Position numbers and translations under genes: made by a program | Notes under the pieces: model-generated | What the model was told of the DNA's origin: nothing | What the model saw: only the letters and a program-made list of their open reading frames with translations | The model's database searches: none | Shown here: positions 8,134 through 16,806 of the stretch, one piece after another | Numbering within the stretch: the stretch's first letter is position 1 | Layout of the letters: each line of letters starts with the position of its first letter | Assembly (NCBI GenBank): GCA_963833835.1 | Contig: CAWHZI010000017.1 | Span: forward strand, 62,001 to 126,000 | Length of the DNA stretch: 64,000 nucleotides | Direction: 5' to 3' | Source: Bog-532 sp963833835 | Lineage (GTDB): Bacteria > Actinomycetota > Actinomycetes > Streptosporangiales > Streptosporangiaceae

Positions 8134-9642
8134 ATGCGTAAGTGGTGGCCGTTGGTGGCAGTCTGCGCCGGGGCGTGCATGCTGCTCATCGACGTCACGA
8201 TCGTGACCGTGGCGCTGCCGGACATGGCCCGCCAGCTCAACACGACCTTCAGCGACCTGCAGTGGGTCATCGACCTGTACGCGCTGGTGCTGGGCGCGCT
8301 CGTGCTGACCGTGGGCGCCGTGGCCGACCGGCTCGGGCGGCGCCGGATCTACCTGACCGGGCTGGTGCTGTTCGCCGCGTCCAGCCTGGCCTGCGGGCTC
8401 GCGCCCAACGTCGGGGTCCTCATCGCGGCCCGCGGGGTGCAGGGGATCGGCGCCGCGGCGATGTTCGCCACGACGATGGCCCTGATCAGCAACATGTACT
8501 CCGGCCGCGACCGCGGGATGGCCTTCGGCGTCTGGGGGGCGGTCAACGGCGCCGCGTCGGCGGTGGGGCCGATCGCCGGCGGGCTGCTCACGGCCAACTT
8601 CGGCTGGCGGTGGATCTTCCTGGTCAACCTGCCCATCAGCGTCATCGCGGTCGTGCTCACCCTGCGGTTCGTGACCGAGTCCAGTGACCCGCACCCCCGG
8701 CGTGTCGATCTGCCGGGCATGGTGACCTTCACCGTCGCCGCCGCCGCGCTCACCTACGCGCTGATCAGGGGGACCTGGGCCTCGGGTGAGACGATCGCGC
8801 TGGTCGTGGTGGCCGTGGCCGCGCTGGTGGCGTTCGTCGTGGCCGAGCGCCGCTCCGCCGCCCCGATGCTGGACCTGAGCCTGCTGCGGAGGCGCCTGTT
8901 CACCGCCATGCTGCTGGGCGGTGGGCTGCTGAGCGCGGCGGCCTGGGCGGCGATGACCTACCAGTCGCTGTGGCTGCAGTCGGTCCTGGGGCTGAGCGCC
9001 ATCGGCGCCGGGCTCGTCTTCCTGCCCGCCGCCGGAGCGGCGTTCCTGGTGTCCGGGCAGGTCGGCCGGTTCCTGCACCGGACCTCACCGCGCTGGATGG
9101 TCGGCACCGGGCTGCTGGTGATCGCCATCGGCGCGCTCAGCGAGGCGGTGGTCAAGCAGAACTCGAGCTGGCCCGTGCTCATCCCGGGGCTGGTCCTGAT
9201 CGGAGTCGGGGCGGGCCTGGCCATGGCCTCGCTGACCTCGACCGCGCTGGCCGCCGTACCGGGTGAGCGTGCGGGCATGGCGGGCGGTGCGCTGAGCGCC
9301 TTCCGGCAGCTCGGTTACGCCTTCGGGATCGCGGTGCTGGGCGAGGTCTTCCGTGCGGGCCTGACCCGCTCGGCCGGCACCAGGCTGTCGGCCACGCTGA
9401 GCGGCGGCCAGGCCCAGGCGGTCATCGTCCGTACACCCGGGCTGTCCCCGGTGGTGCACCGGGCCTTCGCCGGTGGCCTTGACTTCGCCGCGCTGGTCGC
9501 GGCCGGCCTCGGCGCCCTGGGGGCCATCTTGGTGTTCGTCCTGGCCCGCCCGCGGGCTCAGGCCGGCCCCCCCGCCGCCAGCGGATCGCCCGCAGCCGAG
9601 CTCGGCCAGACCGAGCCCGACCCGGCGTCCACCGGAGCGTAG
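8134..9642 (+). CDS. DHA2-type (14-helix) MFS drug exporter
   Basis: A 502-residue integral membrane protein of the EmrB/QacA (DHA2) branch of the major facilitator superfamily, which exports hydrophobic compounds by proton antiport. It shows the opening LLIDVTIVTVALP motif (motif D1), GAVADRLGRRRIYL (motif A, near residues 69-82) and GGLLTANFGWRWIFLVNLPI (motif C and the following loop, near residue 150). About 14 hydrophobic segments are visible. The ATG at 8134 follows GGAAGGAAC. It is divergent from the double Lrp regulator. The substrate is unknown. Confidence 0.92.
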   Translation: MRKWWPLVAVCAGACMLLIDVTIVTVALPDMARQLNTTFSDLQWVIDLYALVLGALVLTVGAVADRLGRRRIYLTGLVLFAASSLACGLAPNVGVLIAARGVQGIGAAAMFATTMALISNMYSGRDRGMAFGVWGAVNGAASAVGPIAGGLLTANFGWRWIFLVNLPISVIAVVLTLRFVTESSDPHPRRVDLPGMVTFTVAAAALTYALIRGTWASGETIALVVVAVAALVAFVVAERRSAAPMLDLSLLRRRLFTAMLLGGGLLSAAAWAAMTYQSLWLQSVLGLSAIGAGLVFLPAAGAAFLVSGQVGRFLHRTSPRWMVGTGLLVIAIGALSEAVVKQNSSWPVLIPGLVLIGVGAGLAMASLTSTALAAVPGERAGMAGGALSAFRQLGYAFGIAVLGEVFRAGLTRSAGTRLSATLSGGQAQAVIVRTPGLSPVVHRAFAGGLDFAALVAAGLGALGAILVFVLARPRAQAGPPAASGSPAAELGQTEPDPASTGA

Positions 9643-9651
9643 CCGCGACGC

Positions 9652-10929
9652 TCAGGGGCGGAACAGGCGGCGGCTGACCGCGGCCAGCGCGGCCAGCAGC
9701 GCCGCCACGAAGATGAGCAGGGCGTCGGGCGCCGACAGGTACTGGGTCGCGATCCCCAGGCCGATGACCGGGACGGCCAGGCCCAGGTAGGCGGCCAGGA
9801 ACAGGCCGGCCAGGGCCTCGCCGCGTGACTGTTCCGGGGCGATGCCGATCACGGTGGCGACGGTGCCCTTGAACGTCGCCCCGGCTCCGGCGCCGGCCAC
9901 CACGCCGCCCGCCAGCAGCAGGGCCAGGCTGGGCAGCCAGACCGCGACCGTGACGGCGGCCAGGCCGGCCACCAGCAACGCGATCCCCAGGCCCAGCAGC
10001 CGGCGCAGCGACACCCGGGCCAGCAGGATCTGGCTCACCGCCGCCGCCCCGAACACGGCGAACGCGGTGACCCCGGCCAGCGCGTGCGACCGCTCATGCA
10101 GCGTGCCGGCCAGGAAGCTCGGGGCCAGCGAGGTGAACAGGCCGAACACCGAGAACATCACCGCGGCGGTGGCACCCGCGGCCCAGAATGCCTGACGGCT
10201 GGCGGGCGGCACGCTGACCCGCTGGGGCCGGTAGGCCGGGCGGGGGTCGGGCCGGGTCACGGTCTCCGGGACCAGGGCCAGCCCCAGCAGGCCGGCCAGC
10301 ATCAGACCCTCGACCACGTAATAGGACAGGTGCAGCGGGTCCGGCGCGTACTGGGCCAGCAGCCCGGCCAGCAGCGGGCCGAGCCCGATCCCGCCCAGGT
10401 TGGCCGCCGTGGACACCACGTTCGCCCGCCCACCGGACCCCCTGGGCGCGCTGGAACTCCCAGCGGCCCGGTGCAGTTCGGTCAGGTGCGCAGTGGCGGT
10501 CGCGGTGAGCAGCCCGATGCTGACCCCGGACACGAACCGGGCCACCAGCAGCCCCGGGACGGTGGGCCAGGTCAGGAACAGCACCCCGGACACCACGTTG
10601 ACCGCGATGGCCACGGCCAGCATCCGGCGGCGGCCGGCCCAGTCGGACAGGTGCCCGGCCAGCAGCAGGCTGAGGGCCACCCCCACCGCGTACGCGGCGA
10701 AGATCAGCGTCAGCGTGAACGAGCCGAACCCGTCGCGGGCCTGGTAGAGCACGTACAGCGGGGTGGGCACGGCCGAGAACGCCATCGTCACCGTGAAGGC
10801 GTAAGCCACCAGCCAGAACCCGGCCCGGTGCCGGCCCGGCCTGCTCCGGCCGGCCGGGCCCGGCTGCGGTTGCTTCCCTTGACCCGGCTCGTCCGAAGCC
10901 AGCACACGCGAGCCTGTCGCGGCGGTCAT
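9652..10929 (-). CDS. MFS transporter (12-helix type)
   Basis: A 425-residue major facilitator superfamily permease with a basic, proline-rich cytosolic N-terminus of about 38 residues and about 12 hydrophobic segments. Motif A appears as GHLSDWAGRRRML near residue 92. The large central loop separates the two six-helix halves. The start codon at 10929 is close to a LysR regulator gene transcribed in the other direction, and the classic LysR/target divergon suggests that regulator controls this gene. It converges with the DHA2 exporter, the two stop codons being about 10 bases apart. The substrate is unknown. Confidence 0.9.
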   Translation of the reverse strand: MTAATGSRVLASDEPGQGKQPQPGPAGRSRPGRHRAGFWLVAYAFTVTMAFSAVPTPLYVLYQARDGFGSFTLTLIFAAYAVGVALSLLLAGHLSDWAGRRRMLAVAIAVNVVSGVLFLTWPTVPGLLVARFVSGVSIGLLTATATAHLTELHRAAGSSSAPRGSGGRANVVSTAANLGGIGLGPLLAGLLAQYAPDPLHLSYYVVEGLMLAGLLGLALVPETVTRPDPRPAYRPQRVSVPPASRQAFWAAGATAAVMFSVFGLFTSLAPSFLAGTLHERSHALAGVTAFAVFGAAAVSQILLARVSLRRLLGLGIALLVAGLAAVTVAVWLPSLALLLAGGVVAGAGAGATFKGTVATVIGIAPEQSRGEALAGLFLAAYLGLAVPVIGLGIATQYLSAPDALLIFVAALLAALAAVSRRLFRP

Positions 10930-11052
10930 GACGCCTCCCGATGAACATGTGGTGTCTGCGCATCAGGAGTAACTGATCGCCATCTGCGAACCATTTCAAT
11001 TAAATGATCGATTATGCAGATCACAGGCACTACGGCGGGCGATAATGAGCGG

Positions 11053-11934
11053 GTGGAACTCCATCAGCTGGAGTACTTCGTCGCGGTCGCGGAGGAACTG
11101 AGTTTCACCCGGGGCGCGCGGCGGGCGCACGTCGTCCAGTCGGCCGTCTCCGCCGCGATCACCCGGCTGGAGCGCGAGCTGAACGCCCCGCTGTTCGAGC
11201 GGACCCGGCGCAAGGTGGTGCTGACCGACGCGGGCGCCGTCCTGCTGCCCGAGGCGCGAGCCACGCTGGCTGCGGCCCAGGGAGCGCGGGACGCGGTGGC
11301 GGCGGTGCGCGGCGGGCTGCGCGGCGCGGTGTCGGTGGGGATCATGCTGTCCAACGGCCCCGTCGACCTGGCCGCGGTGCTCGGCGGGTTCCACGCCGCG
11401 CACCCGGACGTGGTGGTGCACGCCCGGCAGGCGGCCGAGGGCACCGCCGCGCACCTGCGGGACCTGCGCGACGGCGCACTGGACATCGCCCTGGTGGCGC
11501 TGCCCGGGCCGCCGCCCGCGGGCATCGTAGCCCGGTCCCTGGCCGCTGAGCACCTGGTCCTGCTGACCTCGCTCGACGGCCCGCACGCCGGGCGCACCAG
11601 CATCAGCCTGGACGACGTGGCGGGGGAGCCGTTCATCGAATCCCCGTCCGGCTGGGGTAACCGGGGCGTGGCCGACCGTGCGTTCGCCGTCCTCGGCCTG
11701 CAGCGCACGGTCCGGTTCGAGGTCACCGACTACCAGACCATGGTGGCCATGGTCCGCGGCGGGCTCGGGGTGGCGTTCATGCCGGCCTCGTCCGCCCGGC
11801 AGTTCACCGACGTGGCCGCCCTGGCCGTGACCGGGGCCGACCTGACCTGGAGCGTGTCGGTGGCGGTGGCGGAGGGCCGCCGGCTGTCCGCCGCCGCTCA
11901 GGCCCTGCTGGCCGACCTGGCCGCGGTCGCCTAG
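11053..11934 (+). CDS. LysR-family transcriptional regulator
   Basis: A 293-residue LysR regulator. The N-terminal winged helix-turn-helix reads MELHQLEYFVAVAEELSFTR with VVQSAVSAAITRLERELNAP, followed by the linker helix and a periplasmic-binding-like effector domain (VSVGIMLSNGPVDL, MVRGGLGVAFMPASS). The GTG at 11053 is chosen because LysR proteins begin with exactly this segment; an in-frame ATG at 11014 would add 13 unrelated residues. It is divergent from the 12-helix MFS gene, its probable target. Its last 4 bases overlap the stop of mftR on the other strand. Confidence 0.9.
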   Translation: MELHQLEYFVAVAEELSFTRGARRAHVVQSAVSAAITRLERELNAPLFERTRRKVVLTDAGAVLLPEARATLAAAQGARDAVAAVRGGLRGAVSVGIMLSNGPVDLAAVLGGFHAAHPDVVVHARQAAEGTAAHLRDLRDGALDIALVALPGPPPAGIVARSLAAEHLVLLTSLDGPHAGRTSISLDDVAGEPFIESPSGWGNRGVADRAFAVLGLQRTVRFEVTDYQTMVAMVRGGLGVAFMPASSARQFTDVAALAVTGADLTWSVSVAVAEGRRLSAAAQALLADLAAVA

Positions 11935-12599
11935 CCGGTCTTCTCCGGCCGGGCCAGGCCATCCAGCCGCTCTTCCGCGAAGGTCATGCCCGCCACGGTG
12001 AACCCGCTGGCCACCGCGGTCAGCGCCGCGTCCAGGTAGACGGTCAGGTCACTGTCGGCCCGCGCACTCCAGCGTTCGTAGGCGGCCCGGCACGCGGCCA
12101 GCGTAGAACGCCCCACCACCAGCGGGAACAGCGACCACGGCGGCTGCCCGATCCGGGTCCCGACGAACTCGCTGACCGCCCGCTCCCAGTCGTCGTAGTG
12201 CACGGCCGCGCTGGACTGCAAGGCCGGTACCGAGCCGATCAGGTGCATCCGGGCCCGCAGCTCCGTCACGTCCTCGACCCGGTAGTGGTTGGCCGCCACC
12301 ACGGCCTGCCGGATCGCGTCCATCATCGGCACCGACTCCGGCACCCGGGCCAGCGCGTCCCGGATCACCGTGACCTCGGAGTCGAATTCGCCCCAGAGCA
12401 CGCTGGCCTTGGAGTCGAAGTAGCGGAAGAACGTCCGCCGGCTGACGCCTGCTTCGGCCGCAATCTGCTCGATCGGGGTTTCGTCGAAACCCTGCTCGGA
12501 AAAAAGACGGAGCGCGATGAGTTCCAGCGTCCGCCTGCTGGTTCCTGGAGGCCGGCCTCGGCGGGCGACTGAGTCTGGTGAAGGCTGAAGATTGTCCAT
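11931..12599 (-). CDS. mftR: TetR-family mycofactocin regulator MftR
   Basis: A 222-residue TetR repressor of the MftR type. The N-terminal HTH (RTLELIALRLFSEQGFDETP, AAEAGVSRRTFFRYFDSKAS) is followed by VLWGEFD, a sequence typical of MftR proteins. The ATG at 12599 is preferred over a TTG at 12611 because GAGGG lies 5-6 bases upstream. MftR represses the mycofactocin genes and is reported to respond to long-chain acyl-CoA in mycobacteria. Here it is divergent from mftA, with palindromes in the shared gap that are the likely operator. The effector in this organism is an inference from the family. Confidence 0.88.
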   Translation of the reverse strand: MDNLQPSPDSVARRGRPPGTSRRTLELIALRLFSEQGFDETPIEQIAAEAGVSRRTFFRYFDSKASVLWGEFDSEVTVIRDALARVPESVPMMDAIRQAVVAANHYRVEDVTELRARMHLIGSVPALQSSAAVHYDDWERAVSEFVGTRIGQPPWSLFPLVVGRSTLAACRAAYERWSARADSDLTVYLDAALTAVASGFTVAGMTFAEERLDGLARPEKTG

Positions 12600-12634
12600 C
12601 AGTGCCCTCAAATCGTAGCCCCGCCTCTTGATTG

Positions 12635-12649
12635 CGTCACCGGGTGACG
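12635..12649. promoter_or_regulatory. Putative MftR operator
   Basis: A perfect palindrome, CGTCACC-G-GGTGACG, lies between the divergent mftR and mftA genes next to an AT-rich tract that could be the mftA promoter. Placement and symmetry fit a TetR-type operator. Binding is not shown by sequence alone. Confidence 0.55.
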
Positions 12650-12666
12650 TAAAATTAAAAGGTATT

Positions 12667-12681
12667 CGTCACGCGGTGTCG
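12667..12681. promoter_or_regulatory. Second, imperfect copy of the putative MftR operator
   Basis: CGTCAC-GCG-GTGTCG repeats the half-site of the perfect palindrome 32 bases upstream, with one mismatch in the second arm. It would place two repressor dimers around the promoter, close to the mftA ribosome-binding site GAGGAG near 12711. Confidence 0.4.
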
Positions 12682-12721
12682 AAATACGTTGAGGCACCGT
12701 CTTCGCAGCTGAGGAGCTGGT

Positions 12722-12862
12722 ATGAGCGAGACGACCACGATCGCCGAAGCCCGCACCGCCGTCCGCGAGCCCGATACCGAGGCCGTCCCCGACGCCGAAC
12801 CCCGTGCCGAAGAGCTGCTGGTCGAGGAGATCTCGATCGACGGCATGTGCGGTGTCTACTAA
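12722..12862 (+). CDS. mftA: Mycofactocin precursor peptide MftA
   Basis: A 46-residue peptide ending IDGMCGVY, the hallmark C-terminus of MftA. The C-terminal Val-Tyr pair is what the radical SAM enzyme MftC decarboxylates and cross-links, and MftE later cleaves the peptide to release the Val-Tyr-derived core of the redox cofactor. The acidic, disordered-looking leader (about residues 1-33) includes EELLVEEIS, the conserved recognition segment before the core. GAGGAG sits just upstream of the ATG. The last 11 bases, including the stop, overlap the start of mftC, so no mftB lies between them, unlike the canonical mftA-mftB-mftC order. Confidence 0.95.
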   Translation: MSETTTIAEARTAVREPDTEAVPDAEPRAEELLVEEISIDGMCGVY

Positions 12863-14111
12863 TACCTCCAGTAGGCCAGCCCCGACCGGGACGGCACTGC
12901 CCCTGGTCGAGCAGTTCCAGTTCGGCCTCGACGCGCCGATCTGCCTGACCTGGGAGCTGACCTACGCCTGCAACCTGTCCTGCCGGCACTGCCTGTCCAG
13001 CTCCGGCCGGCGGGACCCACGCGAGCTGACCACCGCCGAGTGCAAGGCCGTCATCGACGAGCTGGAACGCATGCAGGTGTTCTACGTGAACATCGGCGGC
13101 GGCGAGCCCACGGTCCGGCCGGACTTCTGGGAGCTGGTCAGTTACGCCACCGACCACCACGTCGGGGTCAAGTTCTCCACCAACGGGGTCAAGATCACCC
13201 CGGACGTGGCCCGGCTGCTCGCGGCCAGCGACTACGTGGACGTGCAGATCTCGCTGGACGGCGCGACCGCCGAGGTCAACGACGCCGTGCGGGGCGAGGG
13301 CTCGTACGCCACCGCGCTGACCGCGATGGCCAACCTGGCCGCCGCCGGTTTCGCCGGGTTCAAGATCTCGGTGGTCTGCACCCGGCAGAACATCGGCCAG
13401 CTGGACCAGTTCAAGGCGCTGGCCGACCGGTTCGGCGCCCAGCTGCGGCTGACCCGGCTGCGGCCGTCCGGCCGCGGCGCGGACGTGTGGGACGAGCTGC
13501 ACCCCACCGCCGCGCAGCAGCGCGAGCTGTACGACTGGCTGGTGGCCCGGGGCGAGCAGGTCCTCACCGGCGACTCGTTCTTCCACCTGGCCGCCTTCGG
13601 CAGCGCGCTGCCCGGCCTCAACCTGTGCGGCGCGGGCCGGGTGGTGTGCCTGATCGACCCGGTCGGCGACGTGTACGCCTGCCCGTTCGCCATCCACGAC
13701 AACTTCCTGGCCGGCAACGTCCGCGAGCCGGGAGGGTTCGCCGGGGTGTGGCGGACGTCAGAGCTGTTCACCGAGCTGCGCCAGCCGCAGGGTGGCGGCG
13801 CCTGCACATCCTGCTCGGCCTACGACGCCTGCCGGGGCGGCTGCATGGCGGCCAAGTTCTTCACCGGCCTGCCCCTGGACGGCCCGGACCCGGAGTGCGT
13901 CAAGGGCCACGGCGAGCAGGCCCTGCTGAACCTGGCCACCACCACCGACGTGCCCCGGCCCGCCGGTGACCACTCGCACCGCACCCGCCCGGCCAGTGGC
14001 CCGCGAGCCGGCGGCCCGGTACCGCTCACCATCAGCCGGCGGCCACCCGATCGCGCCTGCGATGAGAACCCGCTGGCCGGCCTGGCCCTGGACGCCCCGT
14101 TAGCCACGTAG
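12852..14111 (+). CDS. mftC: Mycofactocin radical SAM maturase MftC
   Basis: A 419-residue radical SAM/SPASM protein. Cysteines 40, 44 and 47 (CNLSCRHC) bind the SAM iron-sulfur cluster, GGGEPT follows near residue 80, and the C-terminal SPASM region holds CGAGRVVC, YACPF and CTSCSAYDACRGGC. MftC oxidatively decarboxylates the C-terminal tyrosine of MftA and then forms the Val-Tyr carbon-carbon bond. The GTG at 12852 starts inside mftA and puts the conserved LVEQFQFGLDAPICLTWEL segment near residue 20. In known systems MftC needs the peptide chaperone MftB (an RRE protein) to bind MftA, and no mftB is present here or elsewhere in the window. Confidence 0.95.
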   Translation: MSTNTSSRPAPTGTALPLVEQFQFGLDAPICLTWELTYACNLSCRHCLSSSGRRDPRELTTAECKAVIDELERMQVFYVNIGGGEPTVRPDFWELVSYATDHHVGVKFSTNGVKITPDVARLLAASDYVDVQISLDGATAEVNDAVRGEGSYATALTAMANLAAAGFAGFKISVVCTRQNIGQLDQFKALADRFGAQLRLTRLRPSGRGADVWDELHPTAAQQRELYDWLVARGEQVLTGDSFFHLAAFGSALPGLNLCGAGRVVCLIDPVGDVYACPFAIHDNFLAGNVREPGGFAGVWRTSELFTELRQPQGGGACTSCSAYDACRGGCMAAKFFTGLPLDGPDPECVKGHGEQALLNLATTTDVPRPAGDHSHRTRPASGPRAGGPVPLTISRRPPDRACDENPLAGLALDAPLAT

Positions 14112-14248
14112 CCACATAGTCGCGCCCCGCTGAGAGGCTGGCGCACCCATCCCGCGCGTCGGGCTGACCGGTGCCGCCGCACCGGCGCCGGTCCTTGCCC
14201 GCGTGCGTGGCACAAACAGGAGGAAACACCCTAGAAAGGACCCCGGTC

Positions 14249-15064
14249 ATGGGAAAGCTCGAAGGCAAGGTCGCCTTCATCACCGGTGCCGCGCGCGGCC
14301 AGGGCCGCAGTCACGCGGTCCGGCTGGCCGCCGAGGGCGCGGACATCATCGCGGTGGACATCTGCGGGCAGATCGACAGCGTGCCCTATCCGATGGCGAC
14401 ACCCGACGACCTCGCCGAGACCGTCAAGGAAGTCGAGGGGCTGGACCGCCGGATCTTCGCCCGGCAGGCCGACGTGCGCGACGAGGCCGGTCTCAAGGCC
14501 GCCTTCGGGGCCGGGGTGGCTGAGCTCGGCCCGGTGGACATCGTGCTGGCCAACGCGGGCATCGCGCCGCTGTCCCTGCACGAGGAGCACTCCGCCTGGC
14601 AGGACGTCATCGACGTCAACCTGACCGGCGTGTTCAACACCGTCGAGACCGCGATCCCGTCCATGATCGAGCGCGGCCAGGGCGGTGCGATCGTGCTGAC
14701 CAGCTCGACCGCGGGGATCAACGGCATCGGCGGCCCGTCCCGCGGCGGCCTCGGTTACACCGCGGCCAAGCACGGTGTGGTCGGCCTGATGCGCTCCTAC
14801 GCCAACAACCTCGCCCCGCACAGCATCCGGGTCAACACCGTCCACCCGACCGGGGTGAACACACCGATGGTCGTCAACGCCGCCATGCAGGAGTTCCTGG
14901 AGCACGACCCCAGCCTGTCCAACGCGATGGCCAACGCGCTGCCGGTGCCCATGGTTGAGCCGGTCGACATCTCCAACGCGATCGCATGGCTGGTCTCCGA
15001 CGACGCGCGCTACGTCACCGGCATCACCGTCCCGGTCGACGCCGGGTTCACCAACAAGAAGTGA
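14249..15064 (+). CDS. Mycofactocin-coupled SDR oxidoreductase 1
   Basis: A 271-residue short-chain dehydrogenase of the mycofactocin-associated type. The TGAARGQGRSHAVRLA motif (residues 12-27) is a Rossmann loop variant, with GQGRSHA characteristic of the group. The insert after IIAVDIC (DSVPYPMATPDDL) is typical of enzymes that keep NAD(H) bound and exchange electrons through mycofactocin. The catalytic elements are SSTAG, YTAAKHG (Tyr-x-x-x-Lys) and an Asn in LANAG. The ATG at 14249 follows AGAAAGGA. It is the first of three tandem SDR genes downstream of mftC. The likely substrate is an alcohol, but which one is not apparent. Confidence 0.92.
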   Translation: MGKLEGKVAFITGAARGQGRSHAVRLAAEGADIIAVDICGQIDSVPYPMATPDDLAETVKEVEGLDRRIFARQADVRDEAGLKAAFGAGVAELGPVDIVLANAGIAPLSLHEEHSAWQDVIDVNLTGVFNTVETAIPSMIERGQGGAIVLTSSTAGINGIGGPSRGGLGYTAAKHGVVGLMRSYANNLAPHSIRVNTVHPTGVNTPMVVNAAMQEFLEHDPSLSNAMANALPVPMVEPVDISNAIAWLVSDDARYVTGITVPVDAGFTNKK

Positions 15065-15071
15065 GGGCGTC

Positions 15072-15908
15072 ATGGCGGGCAGAGTAGAAGGCAAGGTCGC
15101 CTTCATCACGGGCGCGGCCCGCGGCCAGGGCCGCAGCCATGCCATCCGGCTGGCCGCCGAAGGCGCCGACATCATCGCGGTGGACCTGTGTGCCCAGGTC
15201 GACAGCGTGCCGTACGCGATGGCCACCCCGGCGGACCTGGCCGAGACGGTCAAGGAGGTCGAGGCGCTCGACCGGCGGATCGTGGCCACCCAGGCCGACG
15301 TGCGCGACTACGGCGCGCTGAAGGCGGCGCTGGACGACGGGGTGGCCCAGCTCGGCAGGCTGGACATCGCCTCGGCCAACGCGGGCATCTTCAGCTTCGG
15401 CACGCTCGAAGAGCTGGACGACCGCACCTGGCAGGACATGATCGACGTCAATCTGACCGGCGTGTGGCATGCGGCCAAGGCCGCCATCCCGCACCTGCGC
15501 GCCACGGGTGGCGGGGCCATCATCTTGACCAGCTCCTCGCTCGGGCTGGAAGGCATGCCGAACGTCGGGCACTACGTGGCGGCCAAGCACGGCGTGGTCG
15601 GGCTGATGCGGACGCTGGCCCTGGAGCTGGCCCCCGATTTCATCCGGGTCAACAGCCTGCACCCGACCACGGTGAACACCGACATGATCCAGAACGCCGC
15701 GGCCTACGCGCTTTTCGCGGGTGACCTGCCCGAGGCCGAGCGGACCGCGGCGGTGGTGGGGGAGCGGTTCCAGTCGATCAACGCGCTGCCGATCCCCTAT
15801 GTCGAGCCCGTCGACATCTCCAACGCGCTGCTGTGGCTCGCTTCCGACGAAGCCCGTTACGTCACCGGGGTCACGCTGCCCATCGACGCAGGCGAGCTCA
15901 TCAAGTAA
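15072..15908 (+). CDS. Mycofactocin-coupled SDR oxidoreductase 2
   Basis: A 278-residue SDR starting MAGRVEGKVAFITGAARGQG, with VDLCAQVDSVPYAMATPADL forming the insert of mycofactocin-dependent SDRs, then the catalytic SSSLG and YVAAKHG (Tyr/Lys) and ANAG. It follows SDR 1 after 7 bases, so translation is probably coupled. Residues around 47-85 are encoded by DNA identical over 116 bases to the same part of SDR 3, which shows recent duplication or gene conversion. The C-terminus GVTLPIDAGELIK is usual for the family. The substrate is unknown. The group uses a tightly bound nicotinamide recycled by mycofactocin. Confidence 0.92.
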   Translation: MAGRVEGKVAFITGAARGQGRSHAIRLAAEGADIIAVDLCAQVDSVPYAMATPADLAETVKEVEALDRRIVATQADVRDYGALKAALDDGVAQLGRLDIASANAGIFSFGTLEELDDRTWQDMIDVNLTGVWHAAKAAIPHLRATGGGAIILTSSSLGLEGMPNVGHYVAAKHGVVGLMRTLALELAPDFIRVNSLHPTTVNTDMIQNAAAYALFAGDLPEAERTAAVVGERFQSINALPIPYVEPVDISNALLWLASDEARYVTGVTLPIDAGELIK

Positions 15909-15969
15909 CCCGGACCAGTCAAGTAACCCGGATCAGGATCAGACCCGAGACGAGAAGAAGGCGAAAGGC

Positions 15970-16806
15970 ATGGCAGGCAGAGTAGAAGGCAGAGTTGCTT
16001 TCGTTACCGGTGCGGCCCGCGGTCAGGGCCGCAGCCACGCGATCCGGCTGGCCGAGGAAGGCGCCGACATCATCGCGGTCGACATCGCGGCGCAGATCGG
16101 CTCGGTTCCGTACGCGATGGCCACCCCGGCGGACCTGGCCGAGACGGTCAAGGAGGTCGAGGCGCTCGACCGGCGGATCGTGGCCACCCAGGCCGACGTG
16201 CGCGACTACGGCGCGCTGAAGGCCGCGCTGGACGACGGCGTGGCCCAGCTTGGCAAGCTGGATATCGTATCCGCCAACGCGGGGATCGCCTCGTACGGGC
16301 CGTCCGAGGAGCTGACCGAGGACATGTGGCAGGACATGCTCGACGTCAACCTGACCGGCGTGTGGCACGCGGCCAAGGCGGCCATCCCGCACCTGCGCGC
16401 CGCGGGTGGCGGGTCGATCGTGCTGACCAGCTCGACGGCGGGGCTCATGCCGTTTCCCAACCTGTCCCACTACACCTCGGCCAAGCACGGTGTGGTCGGG
16501 CTGATGAAGACGCTGGCCCTGGAACTGGCCCCCGACTTCATCCGGGTCAACACGGTCAACCCGACCACGGTCAACACCGACATGGTCCACAACAAGGCCA
16601 CCTACGATCTGTTCGCCCCCGACCTGCCGGCGGAGGAACGCACCGTGGAGAACCTGAAGGTGCGTTTCCAGACGCTGAACGCACTGCCGATCCCGTGGGT
16701 GGAGCCGAGGGACATCTCCAATGCGGTGCTGTTCCTGGCCTCCGACGAAGCGCGCTACATCACCGGCGTGACGCTGCCGGTCGACGCCGGGTCGCTGGCC
16801 AAGTGA
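15970..16806 (+). CDS. Mycofactocin-coupled SDR oxidoreductase 3
   Basis: A 278-residue paralogue of SDR 2, beginning MAGRVEGRVAFVTGAARGQG and sharing the PYAMATPADL insert, the catalytic SSTAG and YTSAKHG, and the closing GVTLPVDAG. DNA from 16108 to 16223 is identical to SDR 2 (15210-15325), whereas flanking parts differ. The ATG at 15970 follows AAGGCGAAAGG. A short direct repeat in the 15898-15938 spacer duplicates the end and stop region of SDR 2. Its stop overlaps the GTG of a broken fourth SDR start. The divergent middle and C-terminal parts (such as residues near 200-240) suggest a substrate different from SDR 2. Confidence 0.92.
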   Translation: MAGRVEGRVAFVTGAARGQGRSHAIRLAEEGADIIAVDIAAQIGSVPYAMATPADLAETVKEVEALDRRIVATQADVRDYGALKAALDDGVAQLGKLDIVSANAGIASYGPSEELTEDMWQDMLDVNLTGVWHAAKAAIPHLRAAGGGSIVLTSSTAGLMPFPNLSHYTSAKHGVVGLMKTLALELAPDFIRVNTVNPTTVNTDMVHNKATYDLFAPDLPAEERTVENLKVRFQTLNALPIPWVEPRDISNAVLFLASDEARYITGVTLPVDAGSLAK

